A stretch of 64,000 nucleotides of DNA from Microvirga soli (lineage in GTDB: Bacteria; Pseudomonadota; Alphaproteobacteria; Rhizobiales; Beijerinckiaceae), in NCBI RefSeq assembly GCF_016734765.1, contig NZ_JAERQE010000002.1, positions 248,001 through 312,000 on the forward strand, in the 5' to 3' direction. A program made the position numbers and the translations under genes. This document shows positions 42,385 through 50,785 of the stretch, piece by piece. The first letter of the stretch is position 1; each line of letters starts with the position of its first letter. Below the pieces are notes generated by a model, which was given only the letters and a program-made list of their open reading frames with translations, ran no database searches and was not told the origin of the DNA.

Positions 42385-43925
42385 GCGTGATGGAACGCGA
42401 TCATCTGCTGTTCCAGGGTGCCGATTGGGATTTCGGCACCATCCAGCGCATTCACGATGCCGTTGAGGCGATCGGCGTCGGGGAACTGGGGCTCGATGTC
42501 TACCCGAACCAGATCGAGGTGATTACCGCCGAGCAGATGCTGGACGCCTATGCGTCGATCGGCATGCCCCTGTTCTACAAGCACTGGTCCTTCGGCAAGC
42601 GATTCGCACTCCACGAATCGAGCTACCGCCAAGGGCTCATGGGGTTGGCCTACGAGATCGTCATCAACTCGAACCCGTGCATCTCCTACATCATGGAGGA
42701 GAACTCGGCGACGATGCAGACGCTCGTGATCGCCCACGCGGCTTTCGGGCATAATCACTTCTTCAAGAACAACTACCTCTTCCGGGATTGGACGGACGCC
42801 GACGGCATCCTGGATTATCTCGAATTCGCAAAGGGCTATATCACGCGGTGTGAGGAGCGATACGGTCACGCTGCCGTGGAGCGTGTGCTCGATGCCGCCC
42901 ATGCGCTGATGTCCCATGGCGTCCACCGCTATCCGCGCAAGAAGCGCCCCGATCTGCGCTCCGAGGAGCGGCGGGAGAAGGAGCGGCATCTTCATCTGGA
43001 GCAGACCTTCAACGACCTCTGGCGCACGGTGCCCACCAAAGGTGCCGCCGCAAAGCCGCAACTGAGCGACGAGCGCCGCCGCGCCCTCCTCGAGCTGCCG
43101 CAGGAAAACCTCCTGTACTTCCTGGAGAAGTCGGCGCCGCGCCTTCAGCCCTGGCAGCGGGAGATCCTGCGCATCGTCCGCCAGATCGCGCAGTATTTCT
43201 ATCCCCAGCGGCAGACCAAGGTGATGAACGAAGGCTGCGCCACCTACTGCCATTATCGCATCATGACCCGCCTGCACGAGACGGGGCAGATCAGCGACGG
43301 ATCATTTCTGGAGTTCCTGCAGTCGCACACGAACGTCACGCGCCAGCCGGAATACGACGACCCGCATTACGGCGGCATCAATCCCTATGCCCTCGGGTTC
43401 GGCATGATGCAGGACATCGAGCGCATCTGCATCAAGCCTACGGCCGAAGATCGGGAGTGGTTCCCCGAGATCGCCGGCAGCGGCGACGCCATGGCGGTCC
43501 TGCGGGATGTCTGGGCCAATTACCGGGACGAGAGCTTCATCTCGCAGTATTTGAGCCCGCATCTGATGCGTCAGTGGCGCATGTTCTATCTTGTTGACGA
43601 TCCCGACCAGCCCGAACTCAGGATCGAGGCCATCCACGACGAGCGTGGCTATCGCCGACTGCGGCGCTCCCTGTCGCGCCACTACGATGTCGGCTGGAGC
43701 GATCCCGACATCCAGGTGATCGACGTCGACCTTGCCGGCGACCGGCGCCTGATCCTCCACCATCATGTGCTCAACCGGACCCTCCTCCATAAGGACGATG
43801 CCCAGCGGGTGCTGCAGATGGTGGCCAATCTCTGGGGCTATGCGGTCGTGCTCAAGGAGGTCGAGCCATCGACCGGCGCGATCTTCCAGGAGCACGTGGC
43901 CCATCCGCACGAAACTCTCTTCTGA
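42381..43925 (+). CDS. spoVR: SpoVR family protein (YcgB)
   Basis: Large conserved protein (514 aa) first known from Bacillus spore cortex formation and present as YcgB in Gram-negatives. Signature regions are LDVYPNQIEVITAEQMLDAYAS, YKHWSFGKRFALHE, VINSNPCISYIMEENS, HAAFGHNHFFKNNY, TKVMNEGCATYCHYRIM and GINPYALGFGMMQDIER. The many conserved His and Glu residues (HAAFGHNHF, NEGCATYCHY) suggest a metalloprotein of the zincin-like type, an inference. Translationally coupled to yeaH through ATGA. No intrinsic terminator follows closely. Confidence 0.95.
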   Translation: MSVMERDHLLFQGADWDFGTIQRIHDAVEAIGVGELGLDVYPNQIEVITAEQMLDAYASIGMPLFYKHWSFGKRFALHESSYRQGLMGLAYEIVINSNPCISYIMEENSATMQTLVIAHAAFGHNHFFKNNYLFRDWTDADGILDYLEFAKGYITRCEERYGHAAVERVLDAAHALMSHGVHRYPRKKRPDLRSEERREKERHLHLEQTFNDLWRTVPTKGAAAKPQLSDERRRALLELPQENLLYFLEKSAPRLQPWQREILRIVRQIAQYFYPQRQTKVMNEGCATYCHYRIMTRLHETGQISDGSFLEFLQSHTNVTRQPEYDDPHYGGINPYALGFGMMQDIERICIKPTAEDREWFPEIAGSGDAMAVLRDVWANYRDESFISQYLSPHLMRQWRMFYLVDDPDQPELRIEAIHDERGYRRLRRSLSRHYDVGWSDPDIQVIDVDLAGDRRLILHHHVLNRTLLHKDDAQRVLQMVANLWGYAVVLKEVEPSTGAIFQEHVAHPHETLF

Positions 43926-43978
43926 TGGGTTGGGGCATTGGCGCATCGCGTGACCGGACCCCGCAGGCCGCGCCGGCG

Positions 43979-44013
43979 AAAACCGGATCCACTTTTCCGG
44001 ACGATGCGCGTCT
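43979..44013. repeat. Dispersed Hyphomicrobiales intergenic repeat remnant
   Basis: AAAACCGGATCCACTTTTCC followed by GGACGATGCGC resembles the dispersed intergenic palindromic element common in Methylobacterium, Rhizobium and relatives (AAACCGGxxTCCACTTTT...GATGC). It contains a small hairpin CCGGA / TCCGG. I saw only this copy in the window; assignment rests on memory of the consensus. Confidence 0.45.
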
Positions 44014-44106
44014 TTGACGCAAAAAAGCCTGGGACTCGCAGGATCATAGGTTCCCCTGGGCTCGGCCCTGATTTTTCAGGGTCGGCTCCCTTGCAGGAGA
44101 ATACCT

Positions 44107-44568
44107 ATGGAACACAAGCCTGTAGAGAAGCTGCGTAGCGTCGCTGAGGTGCATGAGTTCAACCAAGGTTTCCTGTCCCGCCGCGAGCGCCTTGAGCGTT
44201 GGGCGGAGGTGCTGGAGCGCCAACCGAAGCGGCGCTTGAGGTCTCTGGGAGAGATCGAGTTCGTCCCGAAGGACAAGCGGCCGCAATTGCGGTCGGATGA
44301 GTCGCCGATCACGGTCGCCTTCGAGGATCCGATCCTTCGGGCAGCCGGCTTGAAGGGCGATACGCTCGGGGACGCCATGGAGTTCTTCGAGTTGTCCGAG
44401 GGAGCCTCTCACCGTCTTCTCTGCTCCTGCATGAACGGCTGGAGCATGGAGGCCGGAACGACCGCCCGAAAAGTTCATCGCATCGCGAACCCTGATCATC
44501 GGCTCACGTTATTGACGGCAGCCGGGTTGCTGACTGCAGCGCCCGCTGTGCTCTATCTGCTGAGCTGA
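44107..44568 (+). CDS. Conserved hypothetical protein with C-terminal membrane helix
   Basis: A 153-aa protein I cannot assign. The N-terminal half is rich in Arg and Glu (FLSRRERLERWAEVLERQPKRRL), the middle has PITVAFEDPILRAAGLKGDTLGDAMEFFELSEG followed by a Cys pair in HRLLCSCMNGWSMEAG, and the C-terminus is hydrophobic (LTLLTAAGLLTAAPAVLYLL), fitting a tail-anchored membrane protein. The ribosome site GCAGGAGAATACCT is strong. The leader has a CCCTGA-TTTT-TCAGGG hairpin at 44066-44081. Monocistronic, between the spoVR operon and the glycan locus. Confidence 0.7.
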   Translation: MEHKPVEKLRSVAEVHEFNQGFLSRRERLERWAEVLERQPKRRLRSLGEIEFVPKDKRPQLRSDESPITVAFEDPILRAAGLKGDTLGDAMEFFELSEGASHRLLCSCMNGWSMEAGTTARKVHRIANPDHRLTLLTAAGLLTAAPAVLYLLS

Positions 44569-44582
44569 AGAAACCTGCAGCG

Positions 44583-44611
44583 TCGAGCCCTCTCAGGGCA
44601 CGAGGGCTCGA
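44583..44611. terminator. Perfect 10-bp stem-loop after the hypothetical gene
   Basis: TCGAGCCCTC (44583-44592) and GAGGGCTCGA (44602-44611) pair completely around a 9-base loop, 15 bases after the stop at 44568. There is no T-run on either side, so it may be a Rho-assisted terminator or 3' stabiliser. Confidence 0.5.
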
Positions 44612-44632
44612 TGGCTGGTCGATGTAGGGGCA

Positions 44633-44929
44633 ATGGGAATGTCGAATGAGCCGGCGCGTCGCATCGGGCTGCCGTGGTACCGACCTGAGGATTACCCCCG
44701 TGTCCGCGAAATGATGGCCGACCGGCACAATCTCGCCTCCACCTATGAGAGCTGGCTCGCGGCTGCCGAGAACAATGAATCCGTCGGCAGACAGGCCGGC
44801 CTTCACGTCACGCGCATCATGATCGAGCCTGAGGCTTTCGCCCGCTGGTGCACCGAGAGAGGCGTGGAGCCCGACAGCGCGGCACGCAGGGACTACGTTG
44901 CCGAGAAGAACTCCGAAAACGCCCCTTGA
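44633..44929 (+). CDS. Small conserved hypothetical protein (98 aa)
   Basis: Soluble small protein of a type common in Methylobacteriaceae and relatives, with no known function. The body starts RRIGLPWYRPEDYPRVREMMADRHNL, followed by TYESWLAAAEN, a strand-like LHVTRIMIEPEAFARWCTERGVEPD and ends AARRDYVAEK. The tryptophan-rich opening and alternating helices suggest a compact alpha/beta fold. The ATG at 44633 has AGGGG upstream; a second ATG at 44639 is equally possible. It stands alone before the glycan locus. Confidence 0.75.
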   Translation: MGMSNEPARRIGLPWYRPEDYPRVREMMADRHNLASTYESWLAAAENNESVGRQAGLHVTRIMIEPEAFARWCTERGVEPDSAARRDYVAEKNSENAP

Positions 44930-45004
44930 TAGGGGCATAAAGCCAAGCCTTGAAGTCTCCTCCCCGGTTCCTAGTTGCCCGAGCATCATGGTGGAGGGAC
45001 ACCC

Positions 45005-46039
45005 TTGCTGAACGAAAACGGCACGAGCAGCGATATTTCCACTCTCGCACACAGGACTGACGGGTCAGCCGAAGCGGCACAAACCATGCGCGCTGCCATT
45101 CTCACGGGACCTGGGCAAATCGAGGTGCGCCAAGTGGCGCGCCCGGAGCCCGGTCCTGGTCAGGTCCGCCTGCGCCTGGAAGGGTGCGGCGTCTGCGCCT
45201 CTAATCTCACCCCCTGGGCCGGGCCCGAATGGATGCAGTATCCTACCGAACCGGGTGCCCTCGGACATGAAGCCTGGGGCTTCGTGGATGCCCTTGGCGA
45301 GGGTGTCGAGAATCTGTCGATCGGTGATCGCGTTGCGGCGCTCTCCTACAGGTCCTATGCCGAGTACGACCTCGCCGATGCAGGAGCCGTGATGCGGCTG
45401 CCTGAGGCGCTTGCAGGGCAGCCTTTTCCCGGCGAGCCGCTCGGCTGCGCCATGAACATCTTTCGCCGCAGCGAGATCGAGGACGGGCAGACCATCGCCA
45501 TCATTGGCATCGGCTTTCTCGGTGCCATCCTGACAAAGCTGGCAACGGACGCTGGCGCTCGCGTGATTGCGATTTCACGCCGGCCGTTCTCGCTCGATCT
45601 CGCCCGCCGTATGGGTGCGGCCGAGACGATCCCGATGGATGATCACAACGGGATCATTGGGAAGGTGAAGGAACTGACGGGCGGCATGTTCTGCGACCGC
45701 GTCATTGAGGCTGTCGGCAAGCAATGGCCGCTGGACCTCGCCGGTGAACTGACTCGCGAGCGCGGCAAGCTGATTGTCGCCGGCTACCATCAGGACGGTC
45801 CGCGCCAGGTCAATATGTGGCTGTGGAACTGGCGCGGCATCGATGTGATCAACGCCCATGAGCGCGACCCGAATATCTACATGCAGGGCCTTCGCGAGGC
45901 GGTGGGCGCCATCTCATCGGGCCGGATCGATCCAAGCTCCCTCTATACACACACCTATCCTCTGGATCGGCTGGGCGAAGCGCTCAATGCCACCCGCGAC
46001 CGGCCGGACGGCTTCCTCAAAGCTCTGGTGACCTACTGA
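45005..46039 (+). CDS. Zinc-binding medium-chain dehydrogenase of the glycan locus
   Basis: NAD(P)-dependent dehydrogenase (344 aa from a TTG at 45005 behind GTGGAGGGACACCC; homologues may begin at the ATG at 45086). Zinc ligands are in GCGVCASNLTPW and ALGHEAWGFVDALG; the structural-zinc Cys cluster of classic ADHs is missing. The cofactor motif is IIGIGFLGAILTKLATDAGA. Related to sorbitol/threonine dehydrogenase-like enzymes that act on polyols or sugars. The stop overlaps the next gene's start in TGATG, so it works with a Gfo/Idh enzyme, probably on a cyclitol or sugar intermediate. Confidence 0.85.
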   Translation: MLNENGTSSDISTLAHRTDGSAEAAQTMRAAILTGPGQIEVRQVARPEPGPGQVRLRLEGCGVCASNLTPWAGPEWMQYPTEPGALGHEAWGFVDALGEGVENLSIGDRVAALSYRSYAEYDLADAGAVMRLPEALAGQPFPGEPLGCAMNIFRRSEIEDGQTIAIIGIGFLGAILTKLATDAGARVIAISRRPFSLDLARRMGAAETIPMDDHNGIIGKVKELTGGMFCDRVIEAVGKQWPLDLAGELTRERGKLIVAGYHQDGPRQVNMWLWNWRGIDVINAHERDPNIYMQGLREAVGAISSGRIDPSSLYTHTYPLDRLGEALNATRDRPDGFLKALVTY

Positions 46040-47067
46040 TGGCGCCGCAGGCCTCCCTCAAAGAACAATCCGAAACGTCGCTGGCCCGCCCCTGTATCGG
46101 GTTCCTCGGTGTCGGCTGGATTGGCCGGCACCGCATGCAGGCTATCCTCGGTGCGGGAGCGGTGGATGCAGTGGCCATTGCGGATGCTTCACCGGAGATG
46201 GCTTCGGAGGCGGCCAAGCTGGGGCCGGATGCGAAGCTCGTCTCGACGCTCGACGAGATCCTGGATCACGGCGTGGATGGCGTGGTGATCGCAACGCCCA
46301 GCGCCATGCATGCGGAGCAGTCGATCCGCGCGCTGGAGCGCGGGGTTGCGGTGTTCTGCCAGAAGCCGCTCGGCCGTACCGTCTCGGAGGTGCAGGCGGT
46401 GGTCGAGGCCGCCCGAAAGGCAGATCGACTGCTCTGCGTCGATCTCTCCTACCGCTTCACGGAAGGCATGCGTCGCATCCGCGAGATCATTGCCTCGGGA
46501 GAGCTGGGGCATATCTACGCCGTAGACCTGGTGTTCCACAACGCCTACGGCCCGGACAAGCCATGGTTCTACGATCCGGCTCTCTCCGGCGGTGGCTGCG
46601 TGATGGATCTCGGCGTCCACCTCGTCGATCTGGCGCTGTGGGGCTTGAACAATCCTGGCGTCGCCAGCGTCACGGGCAAGCTCTTCACGGGCGGTGCGCC
46701 GCTCAAAGATACCGCGACGCAGGTCGAGGATTATGCGGTCGCGACCGTGGAGCTGGAAACCGGCGCGGTGGTGCAACTCGCCTGCTCCTGGCGATTGCAG
46801 GCAGGACGTGAGGCCGTGATTTCCGCCACCTTTTACGGCACGCAGGGCGGCGTATCGCTGCGCAACGTGAACGGCTCGTTCTACGATTTCACCGCGGAGC
46901 GCTACTGGGGCACCTCAAGCGAGACGCTGACGACACCGCCCGACGAATGGGGCGGCCGAGCGGCGGCCGACTGGGCCTCGCGGTTGGCGGCAGGCGAGCG
47001 CTTCGACCCTGCGGCGGATCACCTGGTCGATGTCGCGCGCGTGCTGGACCGAATTTACAGACGATAA
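46039..47067 (+). CDS. Gfo/Idh/MocA family oxidoreductase (inositol 2-dehydrogenase-like)
   Basis: NAD-dependent sugar or cyclitol dehydrogenase (342 aa). The Rossmann motif is GFLGVGWIGRHRMQAI near residue 20; the EKP motif reads QKP in AVFCQKPLGRT; the catalytic-type segment GGCVMDLGVHLVDLALWGL has the conserved Asp-x-x-x-His. It is coupled to the dehydrogenase before it. The nearby inositol-phosphate synthase makes oxidation of inositol or an inositol glycoside attractive, but other keto-sugar steps are possible. The unit ends at a strong bidirectional terminator. Confidence 0.87.
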   Translation: MAPQASLKEQSETSLARPCIGFLGVGWIGRHRMQAILGAGAVDAVAIADASPEMASEAAKLGPDAKLVSTLDEILDHGVDGVVIATPSAMHAEQSIRALERGVAVFCQKPLGRTVSEVQAVVEAARKADRLLCVDLSYRFTEGMRRIREIIASGELGHIYAVDLVFHNAYGPDKPWFYDPALSGGGCVMDLGVHLVDLALWGLNNPGVASVTGKLFTGGAPLKDTATQVEDYAVATVELETGAVVQLACSWRLQAGREAVISATFYGTQGGVSLRNVNGSFYDFTAERYWGTSSETLTTPPDEWGGRAAADWASRLAAGERFDPAADHLVDVARVLDRIYRR

Positions 47068-47096
47068 GAATCGGCATGCAGAAAGCCCAATTGAAA

Positions 47097-47130
47097 GAGG
47101 CGGCTGAACCCGGTTCAGCCGCCTCTTTTC
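47097..47130. terminator. Strong bidirectional terminator between convergent units of the glycan locus
   Basis: GAGGCGGCTGAAC (47097-47109) and its exact complement (47113-47125) form a 13-bp stem with a 3-base loop. TTTTCG follows on the plus strand and TTTCAATTG on the minus strand, so it ends both the 46039 and the 47153 genes. Confidence 0.9.
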
Positions 47131-47152
47131 GTAAGTCATTCAGTAGTCAGGT

Positions 47153-48082
47153 TCAGAGCACTTCCAGAACCTTGCTGGCCTGCGTCGACTGGCTCGAGGG
47201 TGCATAGCGCCGGATCATGGTGGCGCAGAACTCCGCGAACTCTTCCTTCACCTGAGGAGCGCTGGTGTGATGCGGCGCAATTCCGCGATGCTCGGGGGTG
47301 AAGCAGAAGGTCACCGTCACGTCGAAATCGGCGAGCGCCTCCATCTGCCGGTCGAACCAATCCATGGCATTGGGCCGGAAGCTGTCGGCCCAGGACAGGC
47401 CTGTGCGCAGATACTTCACGCCCAGCCGCTTCATCCACGTCACCGCGTCGTCGAGGCGGTGATCCTCATAATGGAACCACTGACACAAACCCATTTGGGA
47501 AGCGCATTTCGCATATTCCTCAAGAGCAGGCTTTGGGGTGCCATCTTCGCGCAAAAGGCCCATGTAGAAATGGCGGAAGTAGGAGGATCCTTCCGCTTCC
47601 CGGTGCCGCGTGGTTGCTTCCCAGGCACGGGGCAGGTCGTAAAGGCTGTACCAGTGGATCTTCGGTACCTTGCCGATGAGAAGCTCTGCGGTTCTGTTCA
47701 GACCCCACACCTGCACTTCTTCGGCCCCGAAGGTCGAGATGCCGACCTCGCTGACCCAGATAGGCTTGTCGGTGACAGCCCGGATCTCATCGATTTTTGA
47801 TGGCCACTCATGGATCTGCCACAGGTTCCAGTCGAGCGGGAAGCCGTGCACGGCAACAACGTCGAGATGTTCGAGGGCGCCATGGGCTTCTAGCTTCTTG
47901 ATGAAGCCGGGATCGATGGGGGAGATGCCGCCGAGCACACGGGGAAGGTTGGGATTCTCGGTCTTGATCGCTTGACCGGCGGCAATCACCATGTCGGAGA
48001 AGAGCTTCCAATCCGGATCGATCTCCGGATCCCAGTGGGACTTGTTGTTCGGCTCGTTCCAGATCATTGCGGCTTCGATCAT
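47153..48082 (-). CDS. Clan-A glycoside hydrolase-like protein, apparently circularly permuted
   Basis: TIM-barrel hydrolase-like protein (309 aa) often labelled beta-xylosidase. The protein begins almost at the acid/base motif (IWNEPNN, residues 7-13, Glu10), which normally ends strand 4; strand 6-like DVVAVHGF follows, and the nucleophile-like Glu112 is in IWVSEVGIS (strand 7). The part from about 195 to 294 (GLCQWFHYEDH, KRLGVKYLRTGLSWADSF, DFDVTVTFCFTPEHRG) looks like strands 1-3, so the barrel order seems rotated. The ATG overlaps the methyltransferase stop and has GGGAGA upstream, so no N-terminal half was lost. Substrate unknown. Confidence 0.75.
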   Translation of the reverse strand: MIEAAMIWNEPNNKSHWDPEIDPDWKLFSDMVIAAGQAIKTENPNLPRVLGGISPIDPGFIKKLEAHGALEHLDVVAVHGFPLDWNLWQIHEWPSKIDEIRAVTDKPIWVSEVGISTFGAEEVQVWGLNRTAELLIGKVPKIHWYSLYDLPRAWEATTRHREAEGSSYFRHFYMGLLREDGTPKPALEEYAKCASQMGLCQWFHYEDHRLDDAVTWMKRLGVKYLRTGLSWADSFRPNAMDWFDRQMEALADFDVTVTFCFTPEHRGIAPHHTSAPQVKEEFAEFCATMIRRYAPSSQSTQASKVLEVL

Positions 48083-48852
48083 GCGGGTCTCCCTTGAGCC
48101 GGGTAGACAGCGCCCGCGCCAGACGGGGCATCGACACGGCGACAGATGTAAACTTCGGTTTCCGGGTGCTGGACGATCTCGAACCCGGCGCTGCGAAGCA
48201 TGGCTTCCACGCAGGCCGAGTTCGGCGCCCACCAGTTGGTCGGATCATCGGCATAGCGGTGCTCGATGAAGTGCATTTTGGGGTAACGCGGATCGTCGAA
48301 ATGGTCTGTTTGCCAGAAAGTGTAGTTCTCATCGACCGGCATGGTGTCTGACGAGCCGCGCTGCATCGACTGAAACACGAGGAGATTCTTGGCGACGTGT
48401 TCGTGAATGAGGTCGAGGGCAAGAAGAGGGTGGCGCAGGTGGTAGAGAACGCCCATGAAGAGCACTACGTCGAACTTCTCGCCAAGCTGTCCCAGGTCGT
48501 AGACCGAAAGCTTTTGGAACTCGATGTCATAGCCCATCGTTTGAGCGGCGAAACGGGCCTGAGCCAGATACGCATCGTCGAAATCAACGCCCAGCACACG
48601 CTCCGCGCCGCGCTTCTTCATCTCCATGGAGTAGAAACCGCCATTGCAGCCGATATCGAGCACGCTTTTGCCGGTGAGGTCCTGCGGGATCGCATCGGCG
48701 AATTGTTCCCATTTCACGGCAGGGTAGTTGCCGAGGAAATGGTCGGGCGCAGTCCAGACGCCGCCTTTGAGCTCGATATTGTGAAACCAGGGGCCAAGTG
48801 CATCGGCTCTCCGGCGGATTTCTTCCGGTGGCATCGGGTCAAATGCGTTCAT
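48079..48852 (-). CDS. SAM-dependent methyltransferase (TIGR04290-like, CmoB-related)
   Basis: Class I methyltransferase (257 aa). N-terminal PWFHNIELKGGVWT is typical of this group; the SAM-binding motif I is VLDIGCNGGFYSMEMKKRGA, with VLGVDFDDAYLAQAR as motif II and FDVVLFMGVLYHLRHPLLAL later. It resembles CmoB, but its place inside a glycan cluster argues against tRNA modification and for methylation of a sugar, cyclitol or small product. Overlaps the hydrolase start by four bases and follows the nucleotidyltransferase by eight. Confidence 0.85.
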   Translation of the reverse strand: MNAFDPMPPEEIRRRADALGPWFHNIELKGGVWTAPDHFLGNYPAVKWEQFADAIPQDLTGKSVLDIGCNGGFYSMEMKKRGAERVLGVDFDDAYLAQARFAAQTMGYDIEFQKLSVYDLGQLGEKFDVVLFMGVLYHLRHPLLALDLIHEHVAKNLLVFQSMQRGSSDTMPVDENYTFWQTDHFDDPRYPKMHFIEHRYADDPTNWWAPNSACVEAMLRSAGFEIVQHPETEVYICRRVDAPSGAGAVYPAQGRPA

Positions 48853-48860
48853 CGTGGAGT

Positions 48861-49673
48861 CTACTCCCTGTTCAAATCATGCAGTCCACGCGGCAGCCGA
48901 CCGGCGGGCCAGCCCAGGGCCACCCGGGCGCCTGTGACGTTCTCCTGCTGGGCCGCTTCGCTCAGCAAGCCGATGGCCGACCGGTAGCCGTGCAGCGTCC
49001 CGACATCGACATAGGATATGCCGGCCTTTATCCCGAGGGCCTCGCCTCCTTGGGCGAGATAGGCGTTCACCAGAGTGCCGAAATATTCATCCTCACGGAT
49101 GCGGGAGAGCCAGAGCTGGCGCAGCGCTACGAGCACATGGCCCGGCATCTTGAAGGCGCCCCAGATCCAGCTTGAGGTTGCATCCTCCCGCTTCACCTGA
49201 ATCTCCTGCACGCGCATGGTCTCATCCAGGACGACAGCATCGAAGACCTGCGGGTTGTCGACTGGGAAAAGCAGGAACGAAAGTTTGTCTTCCGGCAGCT
49301 CCGCAAGGGCTTTCTCGGGAAACCAGACCGTGTCCGGCAGGCCGACAATCACGCTCTCATCGGCAGGGATCAGAGGGGCCGCCTGGAAGATGGCGTCGCA
49401 CAGGCCACTCGCCTGCGGCTGGACCACATAGGCGATGGAGGCGGTGCCATAGCTTGCGCCGTAATACTCCATGATGTCGGACTTGCCGGGCGAGATCACG
49501 AAGCAGATCTTGTTGGCACCGCCATGGATCATGCGCTCGACCAGGTACTCGCTGACCGCGCAGGGACGCTCTACCCCATCGTCGAGCCGGCTGCCCACCG
49601 GGAGAAGCTCCTTCGAGAAGGCCAGCGGCTGGATGCGGCTGCCGATCCCCGCTGCGGGAATGATCCCCCACAT
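48861..49673 (-). CDS. Sugar-1-phosphate nucleotidyltransferase
   Basis: Activates a sugar phosphate as an NDP-sugar (270 aa). The signature loop reads IPAAGIGSRIQPLAFSKELLPVG, a variant of GxGTRL...PKxLLP; VIVGLPDTVWFP holds the Asp that binds metal, and the C-terminal YVDVGTLHGYRSA is typical of RmlA/GalU-type enzymes. Ser in place of Thr and AFSKE make it an outlier, so the sugar and nucleotide cannot be named. The ATG at 49673 has GGAGG 7 bases upstream. The stop of the preceding glycosyltransferase lies two bases away. Confidence 0.87.
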   Translation of the reverse strand: MWGIIPAAGIGSRIQPLAFSKELLPVGSRLDDGVERPCAVSEYLVERMIHGGANKICFVISPGKSDIMEYYGASYGTASIAYVVQPQASGLCDAIFQAAPLIPADESVIVGLPDTVWFPEKALAELPEDKLSFLLFPVDNPQVFDAVVLDETMRVQEIQVKREDATSSWIWGAFKMPGHVLVALRQLWLSRIREDEYFGTLVNAYLAQGGEALGIKAGISYVDVGTLHGYRSAIGLLSEAAQQENVTGARVALGWPAGRLPRGLHDLNRE

Positions 49674-49675
49674 GG

Positions 49676-50785
49676 TCAAGCCTCCATCATGGCGGCAGAG
49701 CCGCCGGTTGATGACGGGATAGAACTGGCGTCCTCCAGCAGGATCTCAAGCTCGCGCGCCCGATGCTCCGAGGTATGGTTCGCAAGCACCCGCTCGCGAC
49801 CGGCCCTGGCGATCCGCTTCAACTCGGCATCCGTGAGATCGAGGGCGCTGACGGAGTCTTCGCTTGTCTCCGCGATGAGAATTTCCTGGCCAGGTTCGAA
49901 GAAGCTGTCAAGGCCCTCCCAGTTGTCCGACAGGATGGGTGTCCCGCAGGCCGCGGCCTCGAACAGGCGTCCCGAAGGGCACCATCCCATCTCCGCCATG
50001 GCCTGCCGGGTGATGTTGAGCGTCAGACGCGAGGACGAGAAGAAGGCGGGATGCTCGGACGGCGGCAAATGCCGGACGAAAGAGATGTTAGGCTGCCAGG
50101 GAAAGTCGGCAGGGTATTGCGCGCCTCCGATCAGGAAGTGGTGTCTCGGACGCAAGCCCGCAGGATCGATGAACAGGCGCTGCAGGGCGGACTGTCGATC
50201 CGCCGCAAAGGTGCCGAGATACGAAAGATCCGAGACATAGTGATCTGCCGGCTGCACCGGATGGTGTACGTCGGGATCCACATGCCCGTAAAGCGGCGCT
50301 ACACGGCGGGCTCCAAGCTCCGACTGAAGCCTGTCGAGGGCACGACCGCCTGTGTAGCTGAGCGCCAGGTCGAAGTCGCGCAGGCCTCGTGAGCCGATAT
50401 AGGTGATGGGCTCACCTGCCTCCAGGCGCGAGAAGGTAACCGGCGTGTCGAGATCATAGAACACATGTAGCGGAAGCGGCGCGTTGAGCAGGAGTTCGCT
50501 CGCCGGGATGCCGTCCGGGCAGTAGGAGGTCGCGATTGCCACATCCGCATCGCCCAGTTCGGTCTCGGCCCGTCGACGGATGTCATCCCATTGCTGGTAG
50601 AGGACGAGATCGCCGCCTGGAATCTCGAAGAGGTCCCGGTTGGCGGCGTAGTAGGGCGCATCCTTTTCGAAGAACACGACCGTGTGCCCGCGTTTCGCAA
50701 GGGCACGGATGAGACCTCGCCAGAGCGTCGCGTGGCCATTGCCCCAGGACGAGGATATTGTGAGACCGAAAATGACGATCTTCAT
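49676..50785 (-). CDS. CgeB-like glycosyltransferase, copy A
   Basis: GT-B-type glycosyltransferase (369 aa). The N-terminus IVIFGLTISSSWGNGHATLWRGLIRALAKRGH is shared with the enzyme at 58476-59585; in the C-terminal donor domain are SEHPAFFSSSRLTLNITRQAM and the CgeB-type GRLFEAAACGTPILSDNWEGLDSFFEPG. No membrane helix, so cytoplasmic or peripheral. The start overlaps the phosphatase stop (ATGA). One of four CgeB-like enzymes in the locus; donor and acceptor unknown. Confidence 0.87.
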   Translation of the reverse strand: MKIVIFGLTISSSWGNGHATLWRGLIRALAKRGHTVVFFEKDAPYYAANRDLFEIPGGDLVLYQQWDDIRRRAETELGDADVAIATSYCPDGIPASELLLNAPLPLHVFYDLDTPVTFSRLEAGEPITYIGSRGLRDFDLALSYTGGRALDRLQSELGARRVAPLYGHVDPDVHHPVQPADHYVSDLSYLGTFAADRQSALQRLFIDPAGLRPRHHFLIGGAQYPADFPWQPNISFVRHLPPSEHPAFFSSSRLTLNITRQAMAEMGWCPSGRLFEAAACGTPILSDNWEGLDSFFEPGQEILIAETSEDSVSALDLTDAELKRIARAGRERVLANHTSEHRARELEILLEDASSIPSSTGGSAAMMEA

